DNA from: Streptomyces umbrinus
GTDB lineage: Bacteria; Actinomycetota; Actinomycetes; Streptomycetales; Streptomycetaceae
Assembly (NCBI RefSeq): GCF_030817415.1
Contig: NZ_JAUSZI010000002.1
Location: forward strand, 11,073,501 to 11,137,500
DNA: 64,000 bases
Direction: 5' to 3'
The stretch's first letter is position 1; each line of letters begins with the position of its first letter. Shown piece after piece: positions 18,147-26,617 of the stretch. The position numbers and the translations under genes were made by a program. The notes below the pieces were generated by a model, which saw nothing but the letters and a program-made list of their open reading frames with translations, did no database searches and was not told where the DNA came from.

Positions 18147-19095
18147 TCGCCCGGGTGATGCGCAGGATGCCGGGGGAGCGGACCGGGCAGGGCCTGGGCG
18201 TCGTGGTGGTGGGGACCAGGCAGAAGTGCAGGTAGTCGTCGTCGATGTGCAGGGCGGTCCGGCCGCTGCCCGGCTGGGTGCAGTACGCCGTGTGCTCGCG
18301 TTCGTACGCGGTGCACGGCAGGTACTGGCTCCAGGTGTAGCGGGCCGAGGCCGGGCTCACCGCCTTTCCGGCGTCCGCGAGCAGGTCCCCGGAGGCGGCG
18401 GCCTGCCGCTCGTAGATGGCGTTGACGCGGCGGACCCGGTCGGGCGTCATGGGGTCGGGGCCCTGGAGCACCCAGACGACCTTCGGCCGGTCCCCGCCCG
18501 CCGCGCCCGCGATCTGGTCGGTCAGCCGCCGTGCGTCGGCGGTGTACCGCGCGAAGTACTTGTCCTGCGCCTTGTCATGGGTGATGCCGTCCATGCACGG
18601 CGTGTAGCCCCACGCGTTGCCCCAGAACTGCAGCACCACGAAGTCCGGCCGCAGCGTACGCACCAGGGCGGCGGCCTTGTCCTTCGGCGGAACGAGGGAG
18701 TCCTCGCCGGTGCCCTCCAGGTAGTCGCAGAGGGTGGTTCCCGAGTAGGGGGCGCTGGTGTAGCGCGCCTTCAACTCGTCGCGCATCAGGCCGCCGAGGA
18801 CCTTCTGGTTCTCCATGGCGAGGGAGTCGCCGAGATAGAGGACGGTGGGGCGGGAACGCTGTGAGGGTACCCCGGCCTCGGCCTCGGCCCCGGTACCGGT
18901 GTCGGCCTCGGTGTTGGGCTCGACCTCGGTGTCGGTTTCTGCTTCGGGCGTGGCGGCCGGCCGCTGATGAGTGGTCGAGGATGCCTTGGGCGCCGAGGGG
19001 ACGGGCGCCCCGGACCCGGGTCCGGACGAGGGGTCCCCGCACGCGCCGAGCATCAGTAACCCGGCCACCACCCCGACCATCCACGGCTTGCGCAT
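18115..19095 (-). CDS. SGNH/GDSL-type hydrolase lipoprotein
   Basis: 326 residues. An N-terminal hydrophobic segment ends in the lipobox LGAC (Cys19), so the protein is anchored outside the membrane. A disordered acidic linker (about 45-78, Glu/Thr/Asp-rich) precedes the catalytic domain. LYLGDSLAMEN gives the SGNH nucleophile Ser91, and the C-terminal IDDDYLHF gives the Asp/His pair. Family members are secreted esterases or acyl transferases; the substrate is unknown. The start at 19095 is set by the signal peptide. Its 3' end overlaps the ligase gene tail-to-tail by about 32 bp. Confidence 0.85.
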   Translation of the reverse strand: MRKPWMVGVVAGLLMLGACGDPSSGPGSGAPVPSAPKASSTTHQRPAATPEAETDTEVEPNTEADTGTGAEAEAGVPSQRSRPTVLYLGDSLAMENQKVLGGLMRDELKARYTSAPYSGTTLCDYLEGTGEDSLVPPKDKAAALVRTLRPDFVVLQFWGNAWGYTPCMDGITHDKAQDKYFARYTADARRLTDQIAGAAGGDRPKVVWVLQGPDPMTPDRVRRVNAIYERQAAASGDLLADAGKAVSPASARYTWSQYLPCTAYEREHTAYCTQPGSGRTALHIDDDYLHFCLVPTTTTPRPCPVRSPGILRITRAITRAVAAQLD

Positions 19096-19289
19096 ACGGC
19101 AACTCCCGCCCCGGCCACCGAAAACGGCCCCCAGACAAGCACAGCGGGAGGCAAGGGGGAAGGGCCGTTCAGGCCTCGGCCCGCCCGGACACTGACTGCA
19201 CCGGACCGCAACAATGTAGCTCTGCTTAAGGCAATGTGGAGAACTCTTCACTTGTGCTGCGCTGTCGAGGTCGGGCACGGTTGTGGATC

Positions 19290-20552
19290 ATGCAGCCCAA
19301 CTCCCCATGGCGGACGGCCGACTTCAGGACGCTCTTCAGCGCGACCGCGCTCAGCCAGCTCGGAACGAACGTCAGCTATGTCGCCGTCCCGCTGATCGCC
19401 GTGGCCGAACTCGACGCGAGCCCCGGCCAGGTCGGCGCCCTGGCCACGTTGAGCACGCTCGCCTTCCTCCTCATCGGCCTGCCCGCCGGGGCCTGGGTGG
19501 ACCGGATGCTTCACCGCAGGGTGCTGATCGTGGCCGACCTGGCGCGGGCCGCGCTGTTCGCCTCCGTCCCGCTGGCCTGGTGGCTGGACGCGCTCACGCT
19601 GGGCCAGTTGTACACGGTGGTGCTGCTGAACGGCTGCGCCACCGTCTTCTTCGACGTCGGCTCGCAGAGCACCCTGCCCGGACTCGTCGGACGCGACGCC
19701 CTCGTACAGGCCAACACCGCCATGATGAGCCTCATGGCCGTGAGCAACGTGGCCGGCCGGAGCGCGGGCGGCGCGCTGGTCCAGTTCCTCACGGCACCGG
19801 TGGCCGTTCTCTGCACGGCGGCGAGCCATCTGGCCTCCGCACTCCAGCTCACCAGGGTCCGCCCCGATCAGGCGCCGCCCGCACCCGGCCGGACGGTCGG
19901 ACTGCGCAAGCAGATCGGCGAGGGAGTCCGCCACGTCCTCGGCAACGTGGAGCTGCGCGCCCTCGCGCTCACCGCGGCCCTCACCAACCTGGGCTCGCAG
20001 ATCATCAACACCATGCTCCCCGTGCTGCTCGTGCGTGAACTCGGCCTGCCCGCAAGCGCGTTGGGCCTGTACTGGGCGGCGGGCGGCATCGGACTCCTGC
20101 TCGGCGCCCGCTGCGCCCGCCCCCTCGCCGGGCGCCTCGGATACGGCCGCACCCTCGGCGTCATGGGCCTGTGCCTCGCGCCCGCCGGACTGCTCGTCCC
20201 GCTCATCGATCGCGGACCCTGGCTGTGGCTCGCGGGCGCCGGGGGAGTCCTCGTCCTGTTCAAGACGGGCGTGGACAACGTGCTCGGAGTGAGCCTGCGC
20301 CAGCGGATGACCGCGGACGCGCTCCTCGGCCGAATGAACGCGACGTTCAGGTTCGTCCTCACCGGCGCCCTCGCCGTCGGCGCGGCCGTGGCGGGACTGA
20401 TCGGTGAACTGGCCGGTGTGCGCGCCACGTTGTGGGTCGGCGCCGGACTGCTCGCCATGGCCTTCCTGCCGGTGTTCCTCTCGCCGGTCCGCGGACGCCG
20501 CGAACTGCCCCAGGAGCAGCCCCTGAGGGCAGTAGCCGTCACAAAGAGCTGA
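19290..20552 (+). CDS. MFS transporter (EntS/MFS_3-type exporter)
   Basis: 420 residues, about 12 hydrophobic segments. The start region FRTLFSATALSQLGTNVSYV, the loop AGAWVDRMLHRRVLI and the second-half LYWAAGGIGLLLGARCARPL fit the drug/siderophore exporter branch of the major facilitator superfamily. The ATG at 19290 is preferred over an upstream in-frame codon at 19236, which would add a charged, non-conserved extension. It overlaps the convergent PLP decarboxylase by 14 bp. The exported substrate is unknown. Confidence 0.88.
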   Translation: MQPNSPWRTADFRTLFSATALSQLGTNVSYVAVPLIAVAELDASPGQVGALATLSTLAFLLIGLPAGAWVDRMLHRRVLIVADLARAALFASVPLAWWLDALTLGQLYTVVLLNGCATVFFDVGSQSTLPGLVGRDALVQANTAMMSLMAVSNVAGRSAGGALVQFLTAPVAVLCTAASHLASALQLTRVRPDQAPPAPGRTVGLRKQIGEGVRHVLGNVELRALALTAALTNLGSQIINTMLPVLLVRELGLPASALGLYWAAGGIGLLLGARCARPLAGRLGYGRTLGVMGLCLAPAGLLVPLIDRGPWLWLAGAGGVLVLFKTGVDNVLGVSLRQRMTADALLGRMNATFRFVLTGALAVGAAVAGLIGELAGVRATLWVGAGLLAMAFLPVFLSPVRGRRELPQEQPLRAVAVTKS

Positions 20553-21933
20553 CCGCGCGCTCCAGGGCATCCGCCACCCGGTCCGTATCGGCCTCTGTCG
20601 TACGCCAGTTGCTGAACGCGGCCCGCAGCGCGTGCGTCCCCTCGTAGAAGGTCGGCGTCATGAACGCCTCGCCGGATTCGGCGACGGCACGGCCCAGCGC
20701 GTGCACCCGCTCCTGGGTGGGGTCCCCGTCGAGCGTGAAGCAGACGACGTTGAGGCGGACCGGCGCGAGCAGCCGCAGGCCCGGTGCGTCGGTGATCCGG
20801 TCGCCGAGGCGCCGGGCGAGCGCGATGTTCCGTTCGACGATCTCCCGGTGTCCTTCGCGGCCGTACGCGGCGAGTGAGAACCAGGCTGGGAGCGCGCGCA
20901 GCCGGCGTGAGTTCTCGGGTGTGAGGTGGACGAAGTCGGGCTCGCCGGTGGGCAGTCCGAGATACGGCGACGCGTTGTGGAAGACCCGCACCTGGAGGTC
21001 CCGGTGACGGGTGAACTGCACGGCCGCGTCGTAGGGGACGTTGAGCCACTTGTGAAGGTCGACGCAGACCGAGTCGGCGGCGTCGAGGCCGTCGGTCAGA
21101 TGCGCGTGCTCGGGGGACAGCGCGGCGAAACCGCCGAAGGCGGCGTCCACGTGCAGCCAGAAGTCGTACCGCTCCTTGAGCGCCGCGATCGCCCGCAGAT
21201 CGTCGAAGTCCACGGTGTTCACGGTCCCGGCATTGGCCACGACGACGGCAGGCCGCCCGTCCAGCTCGTCGAGCGCCTCGGCCAGCCGCGCCACGTCGAC
21301 GGCTTCCCGGCCACCGGGCAGCACGGGCACCGTACGCAGCCGGTCGCGGCCGATGCCCAGGACGGACAGGGCCTTGGGGATGCTGGAGTGCGGGCTGCCG
21401 GACAACACGTCGACCGGTCCGAGGGCGGCGGCTCCCGCCTCGGACACGGACACGCCCAGACGCTCGCCCAGCCACTCCCGAGCGAGGGCCAGCCCGACGG
21501 TGTTCGAGACGGTCGCACCTGTCACGAACGCGCCGCTGTGCGTCTCGCCCAGCCCGAAAAGTTCGCGCAGCCAGCCCAGCGTCTCGTGCTCCAGTGCGGT
21601 CGCCGACGAGTCGCCGGAGCCGGTGGCGTTCTGGTCGTACGCACTGGTCAGCCAGTCCCCGGTGAGCGCGGCCGGGGTCGCGCCCCCGGTCACGAAGCCG
21701 AGATAGCGCGGGCCCGCGGAGGCGGAGAACCCCGGCGCCCACCGCTCGGCGAACCGAGCGAGCGCGCCCTCTGCGCCCGCGCCCCCGGCCGGCAGCGGCT
21801 CAGCGTCCGGAGCCTTGCCCAGGTGGGCCACGGGCCGTGCTTCGAGCCCCGACACCTCACGGGCGGCGAAGTCACGGGCGGACTGGAGGAGTTCGGGGAG
21901 CCGGGAGAGATCGTCGGCGAGTACGCGGTCCAT
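20539..21933 (-). CDS. PLP-dependent decarboxylase (group II amino acid decarboxylase family)
   Basis: 464 residues with the fold of glutamate/aromatic amino acid decarboxylases. The PLP Lys is Lys295 in DLHKW, the ring-binding Asp is Asp263 in HVDAAFGG, and the N-terminal PRYLGFVTGGATPAAL and QNATGSGDSS segments are characteristic. These enzymes decarboxylate amino acids such as Asp, Glu, Trp or DOPA; the substrate cannot be assigned. It converges with the MFS exporter and overlaps it by 14 bp. Confidence 0.88.
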   Translation of the reverse strand: MDRVLADDLSRLPELLQSARDFAAREVSGLEARPVAHLGKAPDAEPLPAGGAGAEGALARFAERWAPGFSASAGPRYLGFVTGGATPAALTGDWLTSAYDQNATGSGDSSATALEHETLGWLRELFGLGETHSGAFVTGATVSNTVGLALAREWLGERLGVSVSEAGAAALGPVDVLSGSPHSSIPKALSVLGIGRDRLRTVPVLPGGREAVDVARLAEALDELDGRPAVVVANAGTVNTVDFDDLRAIAALKERYDFWLHVDAAFGGFAALSPEHAHLTDGLDAADSVCVDLHKWLNVPYDAAVQFTRHRDLQVRVFHNASPYLGLPTGEPDFVHLTPENSRRLRALPAWFSLAAYGREGHREIVERNIALARRLGDRITDAPGLRLLAPVRLNVVCFTLDGDPTQERVHALGRAVAESGEAFMTPTFYEGTHALRAAFSNWRTTEADTDRVADALERAVSSL

Positions 21934-22020
21934 GCGCCGCAGCGTAGGCGGGCGGCCGCACGGAAATCCCGGTCCAGTCGGGGGAGACTGGCCCCTTGTC
22001 GGCTCCTCGTCGGACCCCCG

Positions 22021-22599
22021 TCACCGCGAACGCCGCAGCGCTCCCCGCTGCCGGGCGCCCCGGCCGGGCGGGGCCAGGACCTTCTCCGCCGCGGCGATGA
22101 ACTGTCTGCGGGCGTCGATCAGGTCACTGTCCGCCTGACCGTTCCGCACGAGACGGTCGTCGAGATCCAGCCGCATGCGCCAGACGTCCGCGTGCCGGAC
22201 GGCCGCCGCGTGGACGGTGTCGGCCAGCTCGCCCATCGGCGCGGGGCCAGTGATGGCGACGTTCGTGGCCGCCCGGCTCAGCCCGCCCAGGGCGGCCATG
22301 GTCGGCTCCCACAGCCCCCGATGCTCGTCCTCGCTCCGCCATTCCAGAGCCACGCGGGCCTCGATCACCGCGTTGATGCTCTGCCGGAACGCCTCACACT
22401 CGTCGAGCACGGTCGCGAAGGCGGCACGCCGCTCGTCACGCAGCCGGTGCCGGACCTGGATGGTCTCCTGCTCCTGTGCCTGCCGACGCGAGGACCTGGC
22501 ATGGAGAAGCGGTCCGGTCAGCCCGGCGGTCAAGGTCCCCCCGATGCCGAGGGCGGTCGCCCATATGACCGTGTTGGCTTGGTCCATGCCGCACATCAT
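22021..22599 (-). CDS. Hypothetical protein with one N-terminal membrane helix
   Basis: 192 residues (or 188 from the ATG at 22587; neither start has a strong ribosome site). A single hydrophobic helix (VIWATALGIGGTLTAGLTGP) is followed by a basic stretch and a long, charged helical region rich in Arg, Glu and Ala that looks like a coiled coil. Proteins of this layout are common and uncharacterised in Streptomyces. Nothing in the context suggests a job. Confidence 0.7.
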   Translation of the reverse strand: MMCGMDQANTVIWATALGIGGTLTAGLTGPLLHARSSRRQAQEQETIQVRHRLRDERRAAFATVLDECEAFRQSINAVIEARVALEWRSEDEHRGLWEPTMAALGGLSRAATNVAITGPAPMGELADTVHAAAVRHADVWRMRLDLDDRLVRNGQADSDLIDARRQFIAAAEKVLAPPGRGARQRGALRRSR

Positions 22600-22848
22600 G
22601 CCGCCGCCACACCCGACAATGGCCGAACTTGACCGATTGATACGGCAGTTGGGCAGCTACGGGGCCGTCCACGCACCCGATGCCGTGGGTGTCGGCGCGC
22701 GGAAAGGGCTGGCGGCGACCGCTGCGGGCGTCAGCCGGGTGGAGCGCCACGGCCCGAGTGTGGCGCCCACCACAAGGGGGTCCGGGCGCGGCTCCCCGTG
22801 CGGAACCGAGCCCGAAGGCGCCGTCACGAATCGGCCCGCCGTCACGTC

Positions 22849-23130
22849 TCAGCGCGGAGCCCGCACGAGCCCGGACCGGTAGGCGAAGACGACCAGTCGG
22901 GCGCGGTCGCGGGCGCCCAGTTTCATCTTGGTCGCGTCGGTGAGTTCGTCGGCCTTCACGCCGTAGGTGACGGTGGCGTACGCCGTGGACCCGTCCTTGC
23001 CGACCCCGCGCCCGTCGAAGGGGCTCACCACCTCCGCGACCTGCGGTCCGTCGGCCGCCTCGGTCCCGGGGAACCACTCGCCCTTTCCGGACGGGCCCTG
23101 TCCCGTCGTCGTCCGCGTCGAACCTCCCGG
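22849..23130 (-). pseudogene. Fused relic: MMPL transporter fragment joined to the C-terminus of a NarL/LuxR response regulator
   Basis: A 93-codon open stretch bounded by stops. Its first part reads like the extracellular loop of an MMPL (RND-like) transporter: VAEVVSPFDGRGVGKDGS then TAYATVTYGVKADELTDATK. From about 22929 on it abruptly becomes the last helices of a NarL-type regulator: MKLGARDRARLVVFAYRSGL. The two halves belong to unrelated families and neither has the rest of its gene, so this is best read as the scar of a deletion that removed everything between two neighbouring genes. No ribosome site is seen. Confidence 0.7.
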
Positions 23131-23262
23131 CTACTCACTGTCAAGTACTCCAGGCATGGAATGTCATCGTTTCGTCTCAGCCCGGCCACCCCCACAACCC
23201 ATGCCGCCCCGCGCGGGTCTAGCTGGCAGAGATTGACCGGAACGAACGAGAAAGGCCTGATC

Positions 23263-23958
23263 ATGGGGGACATACGCAGACGGGCAGCCGTCGTACTGGG
23301 GGTCACCGGACTGATGGCGCCGCTGGCCGTCGCGCTGGGCGCGGGTCCGGCCCAGGCGGCGAGCTGCACCACGCAGACCGGCCCGTACCAGAAGAAGGTC
23401 GAGAAGTTCCTCGGCCGGCCGGTGGACGGCAGGCAGTCGGCCGCCGACTGCAAGGCGATCAAGGCCTTCCAGACCAAGCACGGCATCACCCCGAACATCG
23501 GCTACGCCGGGTCCGTCACCTGGGGCGTGATGGACTTGATGAACAAGCAGAAGGCCGTCGGGAAGAACCCCAACAAGGACGGCAAATGCCCAGTCAACAA
23601 GGGCCGCATCGCCTGTGTGAACCTCACGCTCCAGCTCAGCTGGATCCAGGACGGCAACACCCTCGTGTACGGTCCGGTGCCGGTCCGTACGGGCCGCAAC
23701 GGGTACGAGACGCGCACCGGTCTGAAGAAGATCTACTGGCGGAACATCGACCACGTCTCGACGATCTACGACGTGCCCATGCCCTACAGCCAGTTCTTCG
23801 ACGGTGGCCAGGCCTTCCACTCGGTCGGCGTGAGCATGTGGAACCCGCCCGGCTCGCACGGCTGCGTCAACATGACGAAGACGGACGCCAAGAAGTACTG
23901 GTCGCTCCTGAAGAAGAACGACGACGTCTACGTGTACGGCCGCAAGCCGGGCACCTGA
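23263..23958 (+). CDS. Secreted L,D-transpeptidase (YkuD) with peptidoglycan-binding domain
   Basis: 231 residues. A signal peptide ends near AGPAQAA; a peptidoglycan-binding-like domain follows (SAADCKAIKAFQTKHGITPN), then the YkuD catalytic domain with the active-site motif SHGCVNM, Cys at about 201. Such enzymes make 3-3 cross-links in peptidoglycan or attach proteins to it, outside the membrane. ATG at 23263 has AAAGG upstream. It stands alone, with the relic region on one side and a convergent sugar operon on the other. Confidence 0.92.
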   Translation: MGDIRRRAAVVLGVTGLMAPLAVALGAGPAQAASCTTQTGPYQKKVEKFLGRPVDGRQSAADCKAIKAFQTKHGITPNIGYAGSVTWGVMDLMNKQKAVGKNPNKDGKCPVNKGRIACVNLTLQLSWIQDGNTLVYGPVPVRTGRNGYETRTGLKKIYWRNIDHVSTIYDVPMPYSQFFDGGQAFHSVGVSMWNPPGSHGCVNMTKTDAKKYWSLLKKNDDVYVYGRKPGT

Positions 23959-24010
23959 CCGGGCCGGCCGGTCCGGCCGCTCCTGAGAACGACCGGACGG
24001 CGCAGAAACG

Positions 24011-25213
24011 TCACGCCTCCGGGGCGTCCCCGAAGTCCGGGATCTCCAGCCTCGCCCCACCCTGCCGCGCCGAGTCGTGCGCGACGATGCCCGGCAGGGT
24101 GTAGCGGGCGGCCACCCACGCGTTCACCGACGGCAGTGTGCGCGTGTTCACCGCGGTGACGAAGTCGTCCACCAGGAAGTGGTGGCTCCCTTCGTGCCCG
24201 TTGTGCAGGTTGTCGAACTCCCGGGGCAGCCTCGCCCGGTCGTGGACCGGTGCCGAGCCGGAGGTGAAGGCGGCCCGCAGATCCGGCGCGATGTGCTGGA
24301 GGGACGGGTCGTCCGGAGACATGGTGGGCTTGGGCTCAAGGAGTTCACTGATGTCCTTGACCCCCTTCTTGTCCTGCCAGAAGGCCACCGTCGCCAGCTG
24401 CTCCATGCTCGCGTCCGTCCCGAAGAACCGGAAACGCGACTCCCGGATGTGCGAGGGATAGCCCACCCGCCGGAACTCGTTCGTGCGGAACGAGCCGCCG
24501 CCCGCGACCTCGAACAGCGCGGTCGCGTTCGAGAAGTCGTTGCCGAACTGGCTGACGTCCTCGTCGAAGACCCCGTCCCCGCGATCGTCCTTGACCCCGA
24601 TCGCGGACACGCTCACCGCGTGAGTCTGCCAGGCACCGAGGACCCCGCCCACCGAGTGCGTGGGGTACAGCAGCGGGGGATAGCTGGCGGTCTCCTTCCA
24701 GTTCTCGCCGCCGCTGTACTGGTAGGCCTCGTAGAACCCGAGGTCCATGTCGTGCACATAGTCGCCCTCGGCGTAGAAGAGCCGCCCGAACGCGCCGTCG
24801 GCGATCTGGTTGCGGGCGTGCACGGTCGCCGGGTTGTACTGGCTGGTCTCACCCATCATGTACGTCAGTCCGGTGGCCCGAACCGCGTCGATGATCGCCG
24901 CGATCTCCTCGCGGGTGATCGCCATGGGCACCGCCGAGTAGACGTGCTTGCCCGCGTTGAGCCCCTGGAGCACCAGCGGGCCGTGGGTCCAGCGCTGCGT
25001 GAAGATCGCGACGGCGTCGATCGCCTCCGACTCCAGCATCGCCTCGTACGAGGGGAAGGTTCCCGTCAGGCCTTCGGCGGCGGCCAGTTGCTCCGCTCGC
25101 TCGGGCAGGAGATCCGTGACGTGGACCTCGCCGACGCCCGGGTGGGCAAGAAACAGCTTCGCGAACTGGCCGGAGAACTGGCCGGCGCCGACGATGCCGA
25201 GGGAGAACGTCAT
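24011..25213 (-). CDS. Gfo/Idh/MocA family NAD(P)-dependent oxidoreductase
   Basis: 400 residues. The N-terminal Rossmann fold has GIVGAGQFSG; the C-terminal domain contains GDYVHDMDLG and LLYPTHSVGGVLG. In many family members the catalytic motif is EKP; here KHVYSAVP stands at that place. A YPTHS-like segment also occurs in related glycosidase-type (GH109) members, so either a sugar or inositol dehydrogenase or an NAD-dependent glycosidase is possible. It is last in the operon with a sugar importer and probably acts on the imported sugar. AAAGG lies before the ATG at 25213. Confidence 0.85.
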   Translation of the reverse strand: MTFSLGIVGAGQFSGQFAKLFLAHPGVGEVHVTDLLPERAEQLAAAEGLTGTFPSYEAMLESEAIDAVAIFTQRWTHGPLVLQGLNAGKHVYSAVPMAITREEIAAIIDAVRATGLTYMMGETSQYNPATVHARNQIADGAFGRLFYAEGDYVHDMDLGFYEAYQYSGGENWKETASYPPLLYPTHSVGGVLGAWQTHAVSVSAIGVKDDRGDGVFDEDVSQFGNDFSNATALFEVAGGGSFRTNEFRRVGYPSHIRESRFRFFGTDASMEQLATVAFWQDKKGVKDISELLEPKPTMSPDDPSLQHIAPDLRAAFTSGSAPVHDRARLPREFDNLHNGHEGSHHFLVDDFVTAVNTRTLPSVNAWVAARYTLPGIVAHDSARQGGARLEIPDFGDAPEA

Positions 25214-25229
25214 GGAGTGTGTGCCTTTC

Positions 25230-25274
25230 ACTGTCCGGGGACTGACTGTCCGGGGGTTCACTGTCCGAGGATGA
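25230..25274. repeat. Three tandem 15-bp repeats at the binding-protein stop codon
   Basis: ACTGTCCGGGG-type units start at 25230, 25245 and 25260. The last covers the final codons of the substrate-binding gene; the other two lie in the 44-bp gap before the oxidoreductase start. Confidence 0.8.
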
Positions 25275-26607
25275 AGTTGACCTGGTCGTTGGTCTTGGTC
25301 AGATCGCTCACCGGGGCGCCGTTGGCGTAGACGTCCTGCATCGCGGGGCGCACCAGGGAGTACACGTCCGCCGCGTAGTCGGTGATCGGGAAGGAGAAGG
25401 TGGTGGAATCCTTCTTGTCGGTGACCGGTTCGGTGAAGGCGGACACGTCGATGCCCTTCTTCTTGTACGCGGCCACGGCGGCCTCGGTGCCGTCCGGGGT
25501 CGCGGGGAAGACGATGCCGTAACTGCCGACGGTCTTCTGGCACTCGTTGGAGGCCAGGTACTGGACCCATTTCTTGGCGCCCGCCTTGTTGGGGGCGTTC
25601 TTGGTGATGGAGTCGGCGAGGCCGTTCATCATGGTGGCCCGCTTGCCGGTCGGGCCGGTCGGCGTGGGGGCGGTGCCGACGTCGAGGCCCTTGGTGTCGT
25701 AGTAGGTGGAGATCATCCAGGCCCCGTCGAAGGAGGTTGCAGCCCGGCCGGAGGCGACCTGGGCGTTGGCCGGGTTGGCGCCGTCGGTGTAGTCGGTGAA
25801 GGGCGCGAGGTAGCCCTTCTTCGCCAGACCGAAGTACCAGTCGACCACCGACTGGAAGGTCTTGCTGTCGTACTGGTACTTGGAGCCCCAGCGTGCCTTG
25901 TCCGTGTATTTCCAGCCCGCCGAGCCGGTGAACGGGCTCCAGGTGGTCTGCCCGTCGCTGTCGCCCGCGCCGCCGGTGGCGAGCCCGTAGACCTTGACGT
26001 TGTTCTTGTCGAAGCCCTCTTCGTCGCCGCGCTTCCCGTTCTTGTCGACGGTCAGGTGCGCGATGGTCTTCTCGAAGGTGCCGCCGTCCTTCGTGTTCCA
26101 GGAGAGGCCGTTGAGCTCCTCCGCGGAGAGCCCGGCCTCCTTGACCATCTTCTTGTTGTACATGAGGGCGACGGTGTCCCAGTCCTTCGGGGCGCCGTAG
26201 CGGTGGCCGTCCTGGCCGGTCCAGTTGGCGGCGAGCCCCGGCTGGTAGGCGGAGTCGTCGATGTCCAGGTCGTCCAGTGGTTCGAGCACGTTCAGGTCGG
26301 CGAACTGCCCGAACTTCTGGATGTGGTCGGTGAACACGTCCGGCTCGGTGCCCGCGATGAAGCTGGCGGTGAGCTTGGTCCAGTAGTCGGCCCAGCCCAT
26401 CTGGGTGATCTTCACCTTCAGGCCCGGGTTCTGCTTCTCGAAGCCCTTGGCGCACGCCTGGTAGGCGGGCATCTGGTTGGCGTCCCACAGCCAGTACGTC
26501 ACCGTGTTCGAGCCCGCTCCGGCGGCCCCGCCCTGCGCGCAGCCCGTCACCAGGGACAGCGCGAGCACCCCGGTCAGTGCCACGACCGTACGTGTACGAA
26601 TTCGCAT
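25258..26607 (-). CDS. Carbohydrate ABC transporter substrate-binding lipoprotein (SBP family 1)
   Basis: 449 residues. Signal peptide with lipobox LVTGC; mature protein starts with a flexible Gly/Ala stretch. The family 1 fold is shown by TYWLWDANQMPAYQACAKGF, FIAGTEPDVF, APKDWDTVALMYNKKM and SNECQKTVGSYGIVFPATPDG. It would capture an oligo- or monosaccharide outside the cell for the two permeases upstream in the operon's read order. Start at 26607 is set by the signal peptide and AAGGGG just before it. No ATPase gene is in the cluster. Confidence 0.92.
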   Translation of the reverse strand: MRIRTRTVVALTGVLALSLVTGCAQGGAAGAGSNTVTYWLWDANQMPAYQACAKGFEKQNPGLKVKITQMGWADYWTKLTASFIAGTEPDVFTDHIQKFGQFADLNVLEPLDDLDIDDSAYQPGLAANWTGQDGHRYGAPKDWDTVALMYNKKMVKEAGLSAEELNGLSWNTKDGGTFEKTIAHLTVDKNGKRGDEEGFDKNNVKVYGLATGGAGDSDGQTTWSPFTGSAGWKYTDKARWGSKYQYDSKTFQSVVDWYFGLAKKGYLAPFTDYTDGANPANAQVASGRAATSFDGAWMISTYYDTKGLDVGTAPTPTGPTGKRATMMNGLADSITKNAPNKAGAKKWVQYLASNECQKTVGSYGIVFPATPDGTEAAVAAYKKKGIDVSAFTEPVTDKKDSTTFSFPITDYAADVYSLVRPAMQDVYANGAPVSDLTKTNDQVNFILGQ

Positions 26608-26617
26608 GCCCGTCCCC

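Noticed and set aside
22600..22848. More of the MMPL/NarL relic to the left of the scar
   Set aside because: I checked the minus-strand frames for further regulator or transporter motifs and found none; this stretch has no recognisable coding content.
19290..24000. A natural-product cluster (MFS exporter, PLP decarboxylase, SGNH enzyme)
   Set aside because: No core biosynthetic enzyme such as a PKS, NRPS, terpene cyclase, lanthipeptide synthase or IucA/IucC-type synthetase is present; the genes are on opposite strands and not an operon.
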